Shown here: positions 52,898 to 63,201 of the stretch, in pieces
Position numbering within the stretch: the stretch's first letter is position 1
How the letters are laid out: every line of letters begins with the position of its first letter
Source of the DNA: Neorhizobium alkalisoli
GTDB taxonomy: Bacteria > Pseudomonadota > Alphaproteobacteria > Rhizobiales > Rhizobiaceae
Length of the DNA stretch: 64,000 nucleotides
Direction: 5' to 3'
NCBI RefSeq assembly: GCF_002968635.1
Contig: NZ_PVBN01000004.1
Location: 310,001-374,000, forward strand
Program-made: the position numbers and the translations under genes
Notes under the pieces: model-generated
What the model was told of the DNA's origin: nothing
Seen by the model: only the letters and a program-made list of their open reading frames with translations
The model's database searches: none

Positions 52898-53290
52898 TCA
52901 GGCGGAGAGCGCGGTGCTGCAGCCTTCGGCGATGTTGCTGTCGATAGACGTTTGTCCTGGCATGGTTGCCCAGCCACCGGCTTCGATGAACTGGCGCTTC
53001 TTGTAGGTGTCCGTGAGAGCCTTGAATTCCGTCAGCTTTGCGGCGGCATCCGGCGCAGTCCTGAACCGGTCAACGCATATAGCTGACGCAAGTTGTCTGC
53101 TTGCCGTCTCGCCCGCAGTCGTCGCCGCCTTGAGGGAGGTGCCGCCCGTTACCCAGCCGCCCCAGTTGAATCCGACCACGATCGTGGCGACTGCCGTCAC
53201 GACGCAGGCCCAGACGAAGACGGTCTTGGATGGCTGATAGCTGTCGAAACGCTGGAATATCGATGTCTTGCTGCTGCTCTGCATGGCCAT
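52898..53290 (-). CDS. conserved hypothetical membrane protein
   Basis: A 130-residue protein with one strong N-terminal transmembrane helix (VFVWACVVTAVATIVVGFNWGGWV, about 25-48) after a soluble head. The rest (ATTAGETASRQLASAICVDRFRTAPDAAAKLTEFKALTDTYKKRQFIEAGGWATMPGQ) is a periplasmic or cytoplasmic helical domain with Cys residues near 72 and 124. Such proteins are common in rhizobia; function unknown. It lies directly after groEL in the same direction. Confidence 0.75.
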   Translation of the reverse strand: MAMQSSSKTSIFQRFDSYQPSKTVFVWACVVTAVATIVVGFNWGGWVTGGTSLKAATTAGETASRQLASAICVDRFRTAPDAAAKLTEFKALTDTYKKRQFIEAGGWATMPGQTSIDSNIAEGCSTALSA

Positions 53291-53365
53291 GGGAATATCC
53301 TTTTATGGATGTTGAGGATCCGCTCCCGGTCGCGCCGGCCGAGCGGTTCAGGCACTGCTCTGCTC

Positions 53366-55361
<1,996 letters not shown>

Positions 55362-55416
55362 GAGAAATCTTTCTGCTGGCGGCGCATAGGGCGGCTGCAA
55401 TCTCTTTATAGCCTCT

Positions 55417-55443
55417 CTGGCACTCGATTGATAGGATTGCCAA
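55417..55443 (-). promoter_or_regulatory. degenerate CIRCE element before groES
   Basis: CTGGCACTC-N9-GATTGCCAA matches the HrcA operator TTAGCACTC-N9-GAGTGCTAA at 14 of 18 positions with the exact 9-bp spacer. It lies 56 bp upstream of the groES ATG. Confidence 0.7.
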
Positions 55444-55550
55444 GAAAATATTATTTATGGGAAAGATAGTATGTGTTGATCCATAATCATCGGGACAGAA
55501 ATTGGAACGCGCCGAAATAATTGTTCATATTAAGCATTGTCTTGTCGCGG

Positions 55551-55583
55551 TGAATTCTTGAGATAAGGCGGTTCAAGAATTCA
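55551..55583. promoter_or_regulatory. 11-bp perfect inverted repeat
   Basis: TGAATTCTTGA (55551-55561) and TCAAGAATTCA (55573-55583) separated by 11 nt. It lies in the 730-bp gap between groES and the next gene. It could be an operator for a dimeric regulator or form a strong hairpin. No follow-up T-tract, so not a terminator. Confidence 0.55.
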
Positions 55584-55858
55584 AGCCCGCGCAGAGCCTG
55601 AATTTGGTCGTAGAATTGATCCCAAGGACGGTCTACGACATCTTCATGTGCAAGCCAGCAATGCTCTCAACTTTTTGCTTGGTGAACCTGTCGGAAAATC
55701 GGCCAATATGTACTGCACGGTATTAGCGCAACAGATGTCGCGCAAGAGATCGGCTGGGGGTTCCCCTTATGATAGAGCGCACTTGGTCCTTTTACCCGTT
55801 GGAGCTATTGACGCCCAAACCGACAGGTGACCCTATGAATGTCCAACGGACTGTTTGG

Positions 55859-55887
55859 AGGCCCAGGCGGGAAAAACGTCTGGGCCT
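55859..55887 (+). terminator. strong hairpin with U-rich tail, candidate sRNA terminator
   Basis: AGGCCCAGGCG (55859-55869) pairs with CGTCTGGGCCT (55877-55887), 11 bp with one G-U, around GGAAAAA. It is followed by TCTCTTT. There is no convincing coding gene just upstream (only a 60-codon frame), so it may terminate a small RNA from 55600-55860. Confidence 0.5.
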
Positions 55888-56174
55888 TCTCTTTGCAACT
55901 GAGAGATGCCGAAGATAGTGAGCCGCTTCCGCTGGCCCTAATCAACGCCAATGATCCGTAGCCGATCCTGGTGGCGACCGGCGGACTCCAACGCCCTGCT
56001 GTAGTCGGCTATGATTTCCAAAGTACCTCTCCCGTGTTTCCCACCTAAGGGCACTTACGCCTAAAGCGGTGGAGCTGTGAGCAACGCGGACTTATCCCGC
56101 GATAGGTGCTAGGATGTTCGCGATTGATGAACGCACGGACCATTCCGGTCGTTGCCATCCTTCAGGAGGATCGT

Positions 56175-56372
56175 ATGACCCACGAAACAATGAGGTATGC
56201 CGTTCGTCAGGAACTTGATCGCAGCTGGACAGTCTTCGATGTCTTTACGGGACAGCCCGCGAAACCTTCGACTTGGGCACTGGTAGACCTTTCACAAGGT
56301 CAGGCCGGCATGTACTGCACTATTGTTAATGCAAAAGATACAAACCGCCGTCACGGCATTATCCAAGAATGA
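56175..56372 (+). CDS. small conserved hypothetical protein
   Basis: A 65-residue protein, MTHETMRYAVRQELDRSWTVFDVFTGQPAK.. then ALVDLSQGQAGMYCTIVNAKDTNRRHG. This layout (YxVRQxLDxxWTVFDVFTGxPA... VNxxDxxRR) is that of small rhizobial proteins of unknown function. ATG 56175 follows CAGGAGG, so the longer in-frame start at 56106 is not favoured. No promoter motif recognised. Confidence 0.7.
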   Translation: MTHETMRYAVRQELDRSWTVFDVFTGQPAKPSTWALVDLSQGQAGMYCTIVNAKDTNRRHGIIQE

Positions 56373-56721
56373 TTTGGTGACCACCCGATGATGGGGCGGG
56401 TGGAAGCTACTTCCTACGCTATTCGACCGCAACTTCTTTTGCCGTTGCTGGTTCGGTTGGTGTTGGCTCGGAGGTTCTGACGCATAGCTACTTCTTCCTC
56501 CTGAATTTCCTGCACGACTAGGTAGTCGGTTTGGAAGGCTTCAGGCTCCCCATCTGGAGGCTGCGAAGAACGGAAGGCGAGGGGCGACCTCCCGTTGTTC
56601 CTTTTCGTCCAATGGCTCGATATGAGTTTTCCAGAACTCCTTCCGATGGCTCGTTCTCCCGAGCTATGGTGCTCACCGTGTTATCGTCAACCTTTGCCAG
56701 TTGGGATCCCCCAAGACGCAA
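56373..56721. other. 349-bp stretch without supported gene
   Basis: A minus-strand frame (56518-56721) has only a TTG start and low-complexity content, so it is not called. Nothing else seen. Confidence 0.4.
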
Positions 56722-56994
56722 TTACTCCATCGCTGCTTTATGCGACGAAGTTTCCGTCTCGTCGGCGCCCAGTTGATGCTCGACCTCATCCTGTGATTGG
56801 CCAAGGACTTGAAGCAGTGCCGCGTGTTCGGGTTTACCTGCTCGTTCCTTCAGGAAATCGGCGAGGGCCGTCCGGGTCTGATGCCCTCCCGATGGTTCGT
56901 TTGCCGTGTGCAGGACGACTGTCTCTCCCTCGCTCATTTCCAAAGACCAACGGTCGCCATTCGTGCTCACGGAAAATCCCTTAATCTCGCTCAT
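56722..56994 (-). CDS. small hypothetical protein
   Basis: A 90-residue protein beginning MSEIKGFSVSTNGDRWSLEMSEGETVVLHTANEPSGGHQTRTALADFLKERAGKPEHAALLQVLG. It looks soluble, acidic and partly beta. ATG 56994 has AAGGAATC upstream; an earlier ATG at 57018 is in frame. I do not recognise a family. The NEPSGGHQTRTALADFL segment is ordered-looking, so it is probably a real gene. Confidence 0.5.
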   Translation of the reverse strand: MSEIKGFSVSTNGDRWSLEMSEGETVVLHTANEPSGGHQTRTALADFLKERAGKPEHAALLQVLGQSQDEVEHQLGADETETSSHKAAME

Positions 56995-57085
56995 GTTGAT
57001 TCCTTCCATTGCAGCCACGGGCGCCGAAAGCGGGCCTGACTGTTCTAGCGGTTAAAGAGGGGCCAATTTTTCGTTGGAGAACGGT

Positions 57086-57412
57086 TCAACAATCCTCACG
57101 CGGGAACATGCCCGTGGCAGTCGCAACCTCGGTCCGCATCGCATCCAGGGACCCTCGCAAAACGCGGATCTCGGCACTTAATGCGGGAGCCGCGTCCTGC
57201 TCCTCCCAGTAAAGAAGGGTATTGTGCCAGCCGGTCGTCGTTTCGATCAGGCCACGCACGCGTTGCATCGTTCGCTCGTCGACCCGGATCGCCGCGCGCT
57301 CCGCGTTTTGGGCAAGCTCCACGAGGTCGTTCGCTTCAACCCCCCAGATCGGTAGGGCTATACGAAGCTTGAGTATCTGGGCGTTGATATCGTCACTCTG
57401 AGTTTTTTCCAT
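57086..57412 (-). CDS. small hypothetical protein
   Basis: A 108-residue helical soluble protein (MEKTQSDDINAQILKLRIALPIWGVEANDLVELAQNAERAAIRVDERTMQRVRG..., LSAEIRVLRGSLDAMRTEV). No cofactor motif or membrane segment. Its amphipathic helices may form a coiled coil. It is transcribed in the direction of the gene at 56994, 91 bp apart. No family recognised. Confidence 0.55.
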   Translation of the reverse strand: MEKTQSDDINAQILKLRIALPIWGVEANDLVELAQNAERAAIRVDERTMQRVRGLIETTTGWHNTLLYWEEQDAAPALSAEIRVLRGSLDAMRTEVATATGMFPREDC

Positions 57413-57641
57413 AGTGATGATATGGAGCGGGGCTACCCGCCTTCAATGATGTCGCAAAATTAAAGGTTGAATTTGACGCAAGATCTCTATTCTGAGTTTA
57501 TCGATCTTTTGCTTGCTGAGCTTTGGTTAGCGCGCGATTGGCACCGCGCTTTGAACGAACCTTCCTTTCAAAAACGTCGCTAGCATCATCCGCGTTGCCT
57601 CGGCTGCGCGGTTGATCAATCATGCTTTGAACGAGTTTATC

Positions 57642-57780
57642 GTGACCACAGGCACAGTAAAATGGTTCAAGAGCTTGGCTTCCTTCCAGTTGTCAAAAGC
57701 TGGTCGGCTTGGCGGTGTGATGGAAAGATGCACAGTTTTGTTTTCGCTTCGCTCCGGATACCCCCTACGCTGAGCATCAG
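57642..57780 (+). pseudogene. cold-shock protein gene remnant
   Basis: Starting at GTG 57642 the translation VTTGTVKWFK is a perfect Csp N-terminus, but the sequence then departs: it keeps traces of the RNP1 region (TTGGCTTCCTTCCAG) and GGCGGTG out of register and the frame runs to unrelated codons. This is a truncated, internally deleted csp copy, unlike the intact one at 34375. Confidence 0.5.
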
Positions 57781-57976
57781 CTAAGCCAGTTCCGGTGCCA
57801 ATGAGCGAAGGTTCAGCAGTGCCTGCGTGACCCCACACCTCCCTCTATGCCGCAATCTGGCGTCCAACTAGTTTGGTTATGTTTTCAATCAGTCGCCATA
57901 CGGATTTCAGCTAGACATTCCTTGACTTTCAATCGGTCACCCTCATAGTTTCAACCGGTTATCAAAGAATGAAGCT

Positions 57977-59200
57977 ATGCCGCTGTATCCAAGGCTCGTT
58001 GAGCAACGCGTTGCCGACGCCATGTCAGACACGCGAGTCGTGCTGATCGTGGGTCCCCGACAATCCGGAAAGACAACTTTGGCGAAGAAGATGGCCAACG
58101 AGGGGATGGAGTATTACACGCTGGACAATGCGACGACGCTCAGTGCCGCGCGACGGGATCCAGTTGGCTTTGTAAGAGGAATGGATCGCGCCATTCTCGA
58201 TGAAATTCAGCGCGCTCCCGAGCTGTTGTTGGCGATCAAGGAAAGCGTGGATACCGACGAGCGTCCAGGGCGCTTCCTCCTGACAGGTTCAGCCAATCTC
58301 ATGACGCTGCCACGCGTCGCAGACTCGCTCGCAGGGCGTATGGAGGTCGTCCGATTGCTGCCGCTCGCTCAAAGCGAGATCAGAACGGCCGGTGGAAGCT
58401 TTTTGGTCGACGCCTTCCGAAACGAAGCTAAACCCGGACAACCAATCGTCGGTGACGACCTAGTGGCTGCAGTTCTGGCAGGTGGATATCCGGAGGCATT
58501 GGCTCGCAAAACCTTGAACCGCAGACAGGACTGGTATGGGGATTATATCCGAGCGATCATTCAACGCGACGTTCGCGATGTAGCGCAAATCGAGCAGATC
58601 GCGCAGATGCCGCGCCTACTACGCATTCTGGCGGAACATTCGGGACAACTCGTGAACTAATCCGGAATCGGCGCCGCCATCGGGATGAACCACGTCATCA
58701 CGCAAAAATACGTTGCCATATTCGAAAGCCTCTTCCTCGCCAGAACGATCCAGCCCTGGTTTTCCAACAAACTGAAACGCCTGACCAAGACGCCGAAATT
58801 ACATTTCCTCGATTCTGGTCTTCTCGCCTCCCTTCGCGACCTCTCTCTCGAGAGACTCCGGGGTGACAGGGGGCCGTCCGGAGCGTTGCTGGAAACTTTC
58901 GTTTTCGGCGAGATTCTTAAACTCGCCAGCAGCGAACATACCCGCTTTGAGTTTTCACACTTTCGCGACAAGCAGCAGAACGAAGTCGATATCGTCATCG
59001 AAGTCAGAAGAGGGAGGGTTGTCGGTATCGAGATAAAAGCGGCAGCATCCGTCTCGACTTCCGATTTTTCCGGATTGCGAATGTTGGCCGAAGCATGTGG
59101 AGAGCGGTTCGTTTCAGGCATGGTCCTGTACGACCACGACAAGGTGGTCCCGTTCGGGGAGCGCATGCACGCCGTGCCAATTTCGGCATTGTGGCGTTAG
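57977..59200 (+). pseudogene. AAA/DUF4143 ATPase interrupted by one in-frame stop
   Basis: One 408-codon reading frame is broken only by TAA at 58658-58660. The first part (227 residues) has LIVGPRQSGKTTLAKKM (Walker A), AILDEIQRAPELL (Walker B) and the GSANLMTLPRVADSLAGRMEVVRLLPL motif. After the stop the same frame continues IGAAIGMNHVITQKYVAIFESLFLARTI.., KTPKLHFLDSGLLA, FETFVFGEILK, DKQQNEVDIVIE and GIEIKAA, the DUF4143 nuclease-like half. Family members have Tyr where TAA stands (LVN-[Y]-S). Function of the intact family is uncertain. Resulting proteins would be two halves. Confidence 0.85.
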
Positions 59201-59638
59201 CGCGTAGGAATTTAGCTTCAGTCTCCAGCCTCGAGCATTCTTGAAACTTCGCCCGCTAAAAAATGGACCTCCCGTTTCATTCCCGTCGACTGCAAGCAAG
59301 ATGTAGAATGACGGGGTCGCAGGTTCTACTCCCATCAAGGCGAACATCGCCCACCTTCGCAATGGCACCCCGATCACAGATGGAAGATTCGCTCCCTGAA
59401 CGTCGGCTTTGCGCCCTCAACTTGGACGATCAGACAAACTTTCCTTTCGCCGGTAATCCGACGTTAGGGTCTCCAGAACGAAGACCGCGCCCCTTTGCGC
59501 GCGTCCATGGCGATGGCCCGGCCGCGCCGGGCCTCAATACGACGAGCAGGGCCGGTTTGGCACATGCAGTTCTCGACGACGCTGTGCCCGATGCAACTTG
59601 CAGCAGGCGATTGGCCTGCTGGCGAACGTTGAGTAGGT
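59201..59638. other. 438-bp stretch without recognisable gene
   Basis: Between the broken ATPase and the convergent SDR gene. Long plus-strand open frames have no homology or ribosome site. Confidence 0.4.
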
Positions 59639-60379
59639 TCAGGCGATTGCGCCCCCGTCGGCGGTCAAGATGGCGCCCGTAATCACGCTCGCGGCGGGAC
59701 TTGCCAGAAAGACCACTGCGTTCGCGACTTCGCGCGGCTCGGCGTAGCGTCCCAGCGACGTCAGGCTTCGCTGCAAATCGGCAGCCTCCCCATCCGCCGG
59801 ATTTGCATCCGTGTTGGTCGCCCCGGGCTGAACAAGGTTCACGGTAATACCCTTCGGGCCGAGTTCGCGCGAAAGACCGCGTGTGAAAGAGGTAAGTGCC
59901 GCCTTGGACATCGCATAAGCCGTTATGCCTGGGAACGGGACCCGCTCCGCCAACGCCGAACCGATCGTGATGATGCGTCCTCCTTCGGTGAGATGCGGGA
60001 TCACCGCTTTCGCAAACAGCACCGGCGCTCGCACGTTGACATCCATCACGGCCTGATAGTCATTCACGTCGATGTCGGCGATCGTTCCAAAGTGGCCGAT
60101 AGCCGCGCTGTTGACGAGAATGTCGAGGCCACCGAGCGCCGAGACAGCTTGGCTCACAGAGCGCACGATGGCTTCCGGGGCGGCGCTGTCGGCTTGGATG
60201 GCGACTGCGCGACGGCCTGTGCTCTCGATGGATTTGGCCACCGCTTCAGCTTTTTTGGCCGAGCGCTGGTACGTGAACGCGACGTCAGCACCGTTCTCTG
60301 CCAGCGCTAATGCGATTGCGGCTCCGATGCCCCGCGAAGCTCCAGTAACCAATGCGCGCTTCCCATTCAGATCAATCAT
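59639..60379 (-). CDS. short-chain dehydrogenase/reductase (FabG-like)
   Basis: A 246-residue SDR: RALVTGASRGIGAAIALALAENGADVAFTYQRS (TGxxxGxG, with a downstream basic residue suggesting NADP), LDILVNSAAIGHF (NxAA variant of NNAG), TIGSALAERVPFPGITAYAMSKAAL (Ser and YxxxK, about 140-160) and PGATNTDANP. ATG 60379 with GAGG upstream gives the family start; an in-frame ATG at 60400 is possible. Follows the DUF5996-GNAT gene by 359 bp in the same direction. Substrate unknown. Confidence 0.88.
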   Translation of the reverse strand: MIDLNGKRALVTGASRGIGAAIALALAENGADVAFTYQRSAKKAEAVAKSIESTGRRAVAIQADSAAPEAIVRSVSQAVSALGGLDILVNSAAIGHFGTIADIDVNDYQAVMDVNVRAPVLFAKAVIPHLTEGGRIITIGSALAERVPFPGITAYAMSKAALTSFTRGLSRELGPKGITVNLVQPGATNTDANPADGEAADLQRSLTSLGRYAEPREVANAVVFLASPAASVITGAILTADGGAIA

Positions 60380-60738
60380 ATGTTTGTCCTCTTTTGTCAT
60401 TGTCGGTTCAGGCGCCCACGCGATTCGCGTGAGACGCGGCAGGCGGTCAAAGGCCTGATCGAGAATTTGGTGTTTGGGATCTGTTTCTTTCAGTGTCGAG
60501 AAATGCCGAGCTGTGTTGCGAAAGGGGGAACGCAGGCCGATGGCTTCCCAAACCGAACAACGCGACCACCTTCCGGAGTGATGCGCGGTCCGATGCCACT
60601 GACCAGTCCACGCCGGGCATTTTGCGAACGGCAATGCCGGTTTCGGCTTACGCTTTCCTCGGTCGCGGCCACCAACCTCGCCAACGCCGAACACAGTCGT
60701 CGCCGTGATGTTGGATGTTCCGGCAGACAGCCACGCTC
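60380..60738. other. 359-bp stretch between GNAT and SDR genes
   Basis: The SDR frame is open to 60805 but its upstream part shows no homology. I see no gene; a promoter for the SDR is expected here. Confidence 0.4.
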
Positions 60739-61992
60739 CTATGACCGACGAAGCACGTCCTGCCATTCCGGATGACGAGCGATTTGAGCTTTTGCGAATG
60801 GACATAGCGGCATGATGGTGATCCCGTCGCTGCGGGCATCCTCGACCGCCTGTCTCACCAGTCGCTCACCAACCTTGCGGCCACGCAAGCCCGCAGGAAC
60901 TTCCGTGTGATCGATGATGATCAATCCTTCGCCGGCCCGGCTATAGGTCATCTCTGCCTCGACGCCGTCGATGATCAGTCGATAACGCCCTTTCGATCCC
61001 CCATCCTCCCGCTCCACCGCTTCGTCACCGGCTGAAGGCGCATCCATCGCAAGCGCCGCGTCCGGGCGGCGAACCTTACGAGGCTGTCCATGCGCACATT
61101 CCAGAAGATCGCGGTCCCAGTCACCCAGCTCGGCGGCAGCCTCGTAGGCCGAGACGAGGAAAGCCATCAGGGTTTCGTCGGGATCGGCCGCTGACTGCAC
61201 GGCATCGTAGGGAAGGATGAACTCAGACAGACTGTCGTGCCAGAATGCGGCGTCGGGCCGGGCCATTGCTGCCCGGTAACCGTTCGGCGCCGGATAGGCG
61301 TAGGCGTAAAAGGCAGGATAGTCGATGCCACCGCCGCCCGGCCAGAAGCCCGCCGACGAAACCTCGCGGTCATAGGCCTCCTGAGCCACGTCGTCCGGCA
61401 AGGCGGGAATACCGCCGGGGTGGAGCGGCGCGCGCCGTCCTGAAAACCGGGTGACGGCCAAGTCGAGAGCGCCCCAGAACAGATGAACAGGACTGGATTT
61501 GCCGAGGAAGGAGGTGCGGAACCGATTGAAGACCTTGTCGACCGCGATCAGCGCCTGATGGAAGCGATGAACGGCGTCGCGGTCGTAGGGCCGGTCGCGA
61601 TGATCTTCGGCAAAGGGTACCGGGTTGGGGACCTCGTTGGGTTGTCCGTTGAAGGTCGGCGTCCCGCCGAGCTTCGAAATTAAGTCCGCGAAACTGGCGT
61701 GGAACACCGCGACGGTCATCGGCTCGAGTGCGAACGACGCCTTGCTCCCGTTGCCGCAGGTGCCCACGACCCTGTGCTCTCGAAGATCGAACAAGATCTC
61801 GATGCCTGGGCCGTCGGGGACCGGCGAGGATGCCAGCCCGTTCGGCGTGACATAGAAGGTCGCGTTCCACGAATGGTTCAGCCACGGCGTATGCGCTAGC
61901 CGGTATTTGCCGGCGACCTGCAAGTAGAGGTGCAGAGCTGAACAACTCTCACGCCAGCTGAGGTAGTCAAGGTGAGGCCACTTGTTGCTCAT
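60739..61992 (-). CDS. DUF5996 protein fused to a YjdJ-type GNAT domain
   Basis: A 417-residue protein of two domains. Residues 1-310 are DUF5996: WRESCSALHLYLQVAGKYRLAHTPWLNHSWNATFYVTPNGL, FDLREHRVV, VHLFWGALDLAVTRFSGRRAP, and PAFYAYAYPAPNGYRAAMARPDAAFWHDSLSEFILPYD. From about 330 is a small GNAT domain: YRLIIDGVEAEMTYSR.. IIIDHTEVPAGLRGRKVGERLVRQAVEDARSDGITIMPLCPFAKAQIARHPEW, with the acetyl-CoA motif R-G-R-K-V-G. The DUF5996 role is unknown. Fusion suggests joint action. Upstream neighbour is a pirin gene. Confidence 0.85.
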   Translation of the reverse strand: MSNKWPHLDYLSWRESCSALHLYLQVAGKYRLAHTPWLNHSWNATFYVTPNGLASSPVPDGPGIEILFDLREHRVVGTCGNGSKASFALEPMTVAVFHASFADLISKLGGTPTFNGQPNEVPNPVPFAEDHRDRPYDRDAVHRFHQALIAVDKVFNRFRTSFLGKSSPVHLFWGALDLAVTRFSGRRAPLHPGGIPALPDDVAQEAYDREVSSAGFWPGGGGIDYPAFYAYAYPAPNGYRAAMARPDAAFWHDSLSEFILPYDAVQSAADPDETLMAFLVSAYEAAAELGDWDRDLLECAHGQPRKVRRPDAALAMDAPSAGDEAVEREDGGSKGRYRLIIDGVEAEMTYSRAGEGLIIIDHTEVPAGLRGRKVGERLVRQAVEDARSDGITIMPLCPFAKAQIARHPEWQDVLRRS

Positions 61993-62091
61993 TTGGCTTT
62001 TTTCTCCATCCGGAATCTGCTCTGTACGGGAGCGATTCCTGTGGCCCAGGTCGCTTGAATTGCGACCGCCCGATCATTCCATCGTTTTCAC

Positions 62092-63027
62092 TCAGTCCGG
62101 CAGCGGAATGTACTCATTCCGGTCGCCGACTGGCAAATCGAAGCGGCCCTTGCCCCAGTTTCCGGCGCGCCATTCGGCCTTGGCCTCTTCGATGCGCTCC
62201 TTGGATGAGGCGACGAAGTTCCACCAGATGTAACGGGGGCCTGAAAAGGTCGCGCCGCCGAGGATCATTAGCCGCGCGCCTCGGTCGCCGGCGGCGACAG
62301 TGATCTTGTCGCCGGGCCGGAAGACCATCATCCGAGTTTCCTCGTATTCCTGCCCGGCGATCGAAATGGAGCCGTCGACGATGTAGATGCCTCTGTCCTC
62401 GTGATCGTCCGGCATCGGCAATCGACATCCCGCTTCCAATGTCACATCGGCATAAAACGTCTCGGACAGCATCCTCGCGGGCGCGTTCTTGCCGTAGGCG
62501 TTACCGAGGATAAGCCGCACCGAGACGCCGCTATCCTCGATCATCGGAAGCGATCCTTTGCCATAGTGCTCAAACAATGGCGCCATGTCCTCTTGCGCAT
62601 CGGGCAGCGCTAGCCAGGTCTGGATACCGAACAGGCTGTTCGGACCGCTCCGGGCCGTCGCCGACGTGCGCTCCGAATGCGTCACGCCGCGCCCGGCGAC
62701 CATCCAGTTCAATTCGCCCGGGCGGATGATCTGGTCGGCACCTGTGCTGTCCCGATGATGGAAGTCACCGCGAAACAGGTAGGTGACGGTGCCCAGACCT
62801 GTATGCGGATGCGGCCGGACGTCAACGCCTTGTCCAGTCAGGAACTCGGCAGGTCCGGCCTGGTCGAAGAAGATAAATGGGCCGACCATCTGCCGCTTCG
62901 GCGCCGGTAAGGCGCGATGGACTTCGAAGTCACCCAGGTCGCGGGATCGCGGAATGATGAGTGTCTCGATCCCGTCGATGTCCACCTCATCGGCGGAGCC
63001 GGGTTCGATTGCCGGGTTCCAACTCAT
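62092..63027 (-). CDS. pirin family protein
   Basis: A 311-residue bicupin. GPFIFFDQAGPAEF, VRPHPHTGLGTVTYLFRGDFHHRDSTG (metal-binding HPHxG... and HRDS, about 70-95), IRPGELNWMVAGRGVTHSER (fourth ligand), and a second cupin with VDGSISIAGQEYEETRMMVFRPGDKITVAAGDRGARLMILGGATFSGPRYIWWNFVASSKERIEEAKAEW are classic pirin. Some members are quercetin dioxygenases; physiological role uncertain. Lies between a LysR gene upstream and the DUF5996 gene, same direction. Confidence 0.92.
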   Translation of the reverse strand: MSWNPAIEPGSADEVDIDGIETLIIPRSRDLGDFEVHRALPAPKRQMVGPFIFFDQAGPAEFLTGQGVDVRPHPHTGLGTVTYLFRGDFHHRDSTGADQIIRPGELNWMVAGRGVTHSERTSATARSGPNSLFGIQTWLALPDAQEDMAPLFEHYGKGSLPMIEDSGVSVRLILGNAYGKNAPARMLSETFYADVTLEAGCRLPMPDDHEDRGIYIVDGSISIAGQEYEETRMMVFRPGDKITVAAGDRGARLMILGGATFSGPRYIWWNFVASSKERIEEAKAEWRAGNWGKGRFDLPVGDRNEYIPLPD

Positions 63028-63201
63028 GCACGCGATCCTCTCCTAGCTTCCGGAATGCTGAAACTGACGCGCGACGGCCCGTCGAGCTAGCCCCACGACA
63101 CGTCAAGCTGTGTCGCAGGAAGTGGAACGTGCGGGCCATGTCGCCGAAGTAGTGCCAACGTCCAGCGAAGGTCATAGACCAGGCTTCGTACCGTTCGTGT
63201 C

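Noticed and set aside
55504..55525. GGAAC followed by GTT, possible EcfG promoter
   Set aside because: The spacing is 14 bp, outside the 16-17 bp accepted for the family.
56518..56721. 67-codon minus-strand frame next to the 56722 gene
   Set aside because: Its only upstream start is TTG without ribosome site, and the sequence is low complexity.
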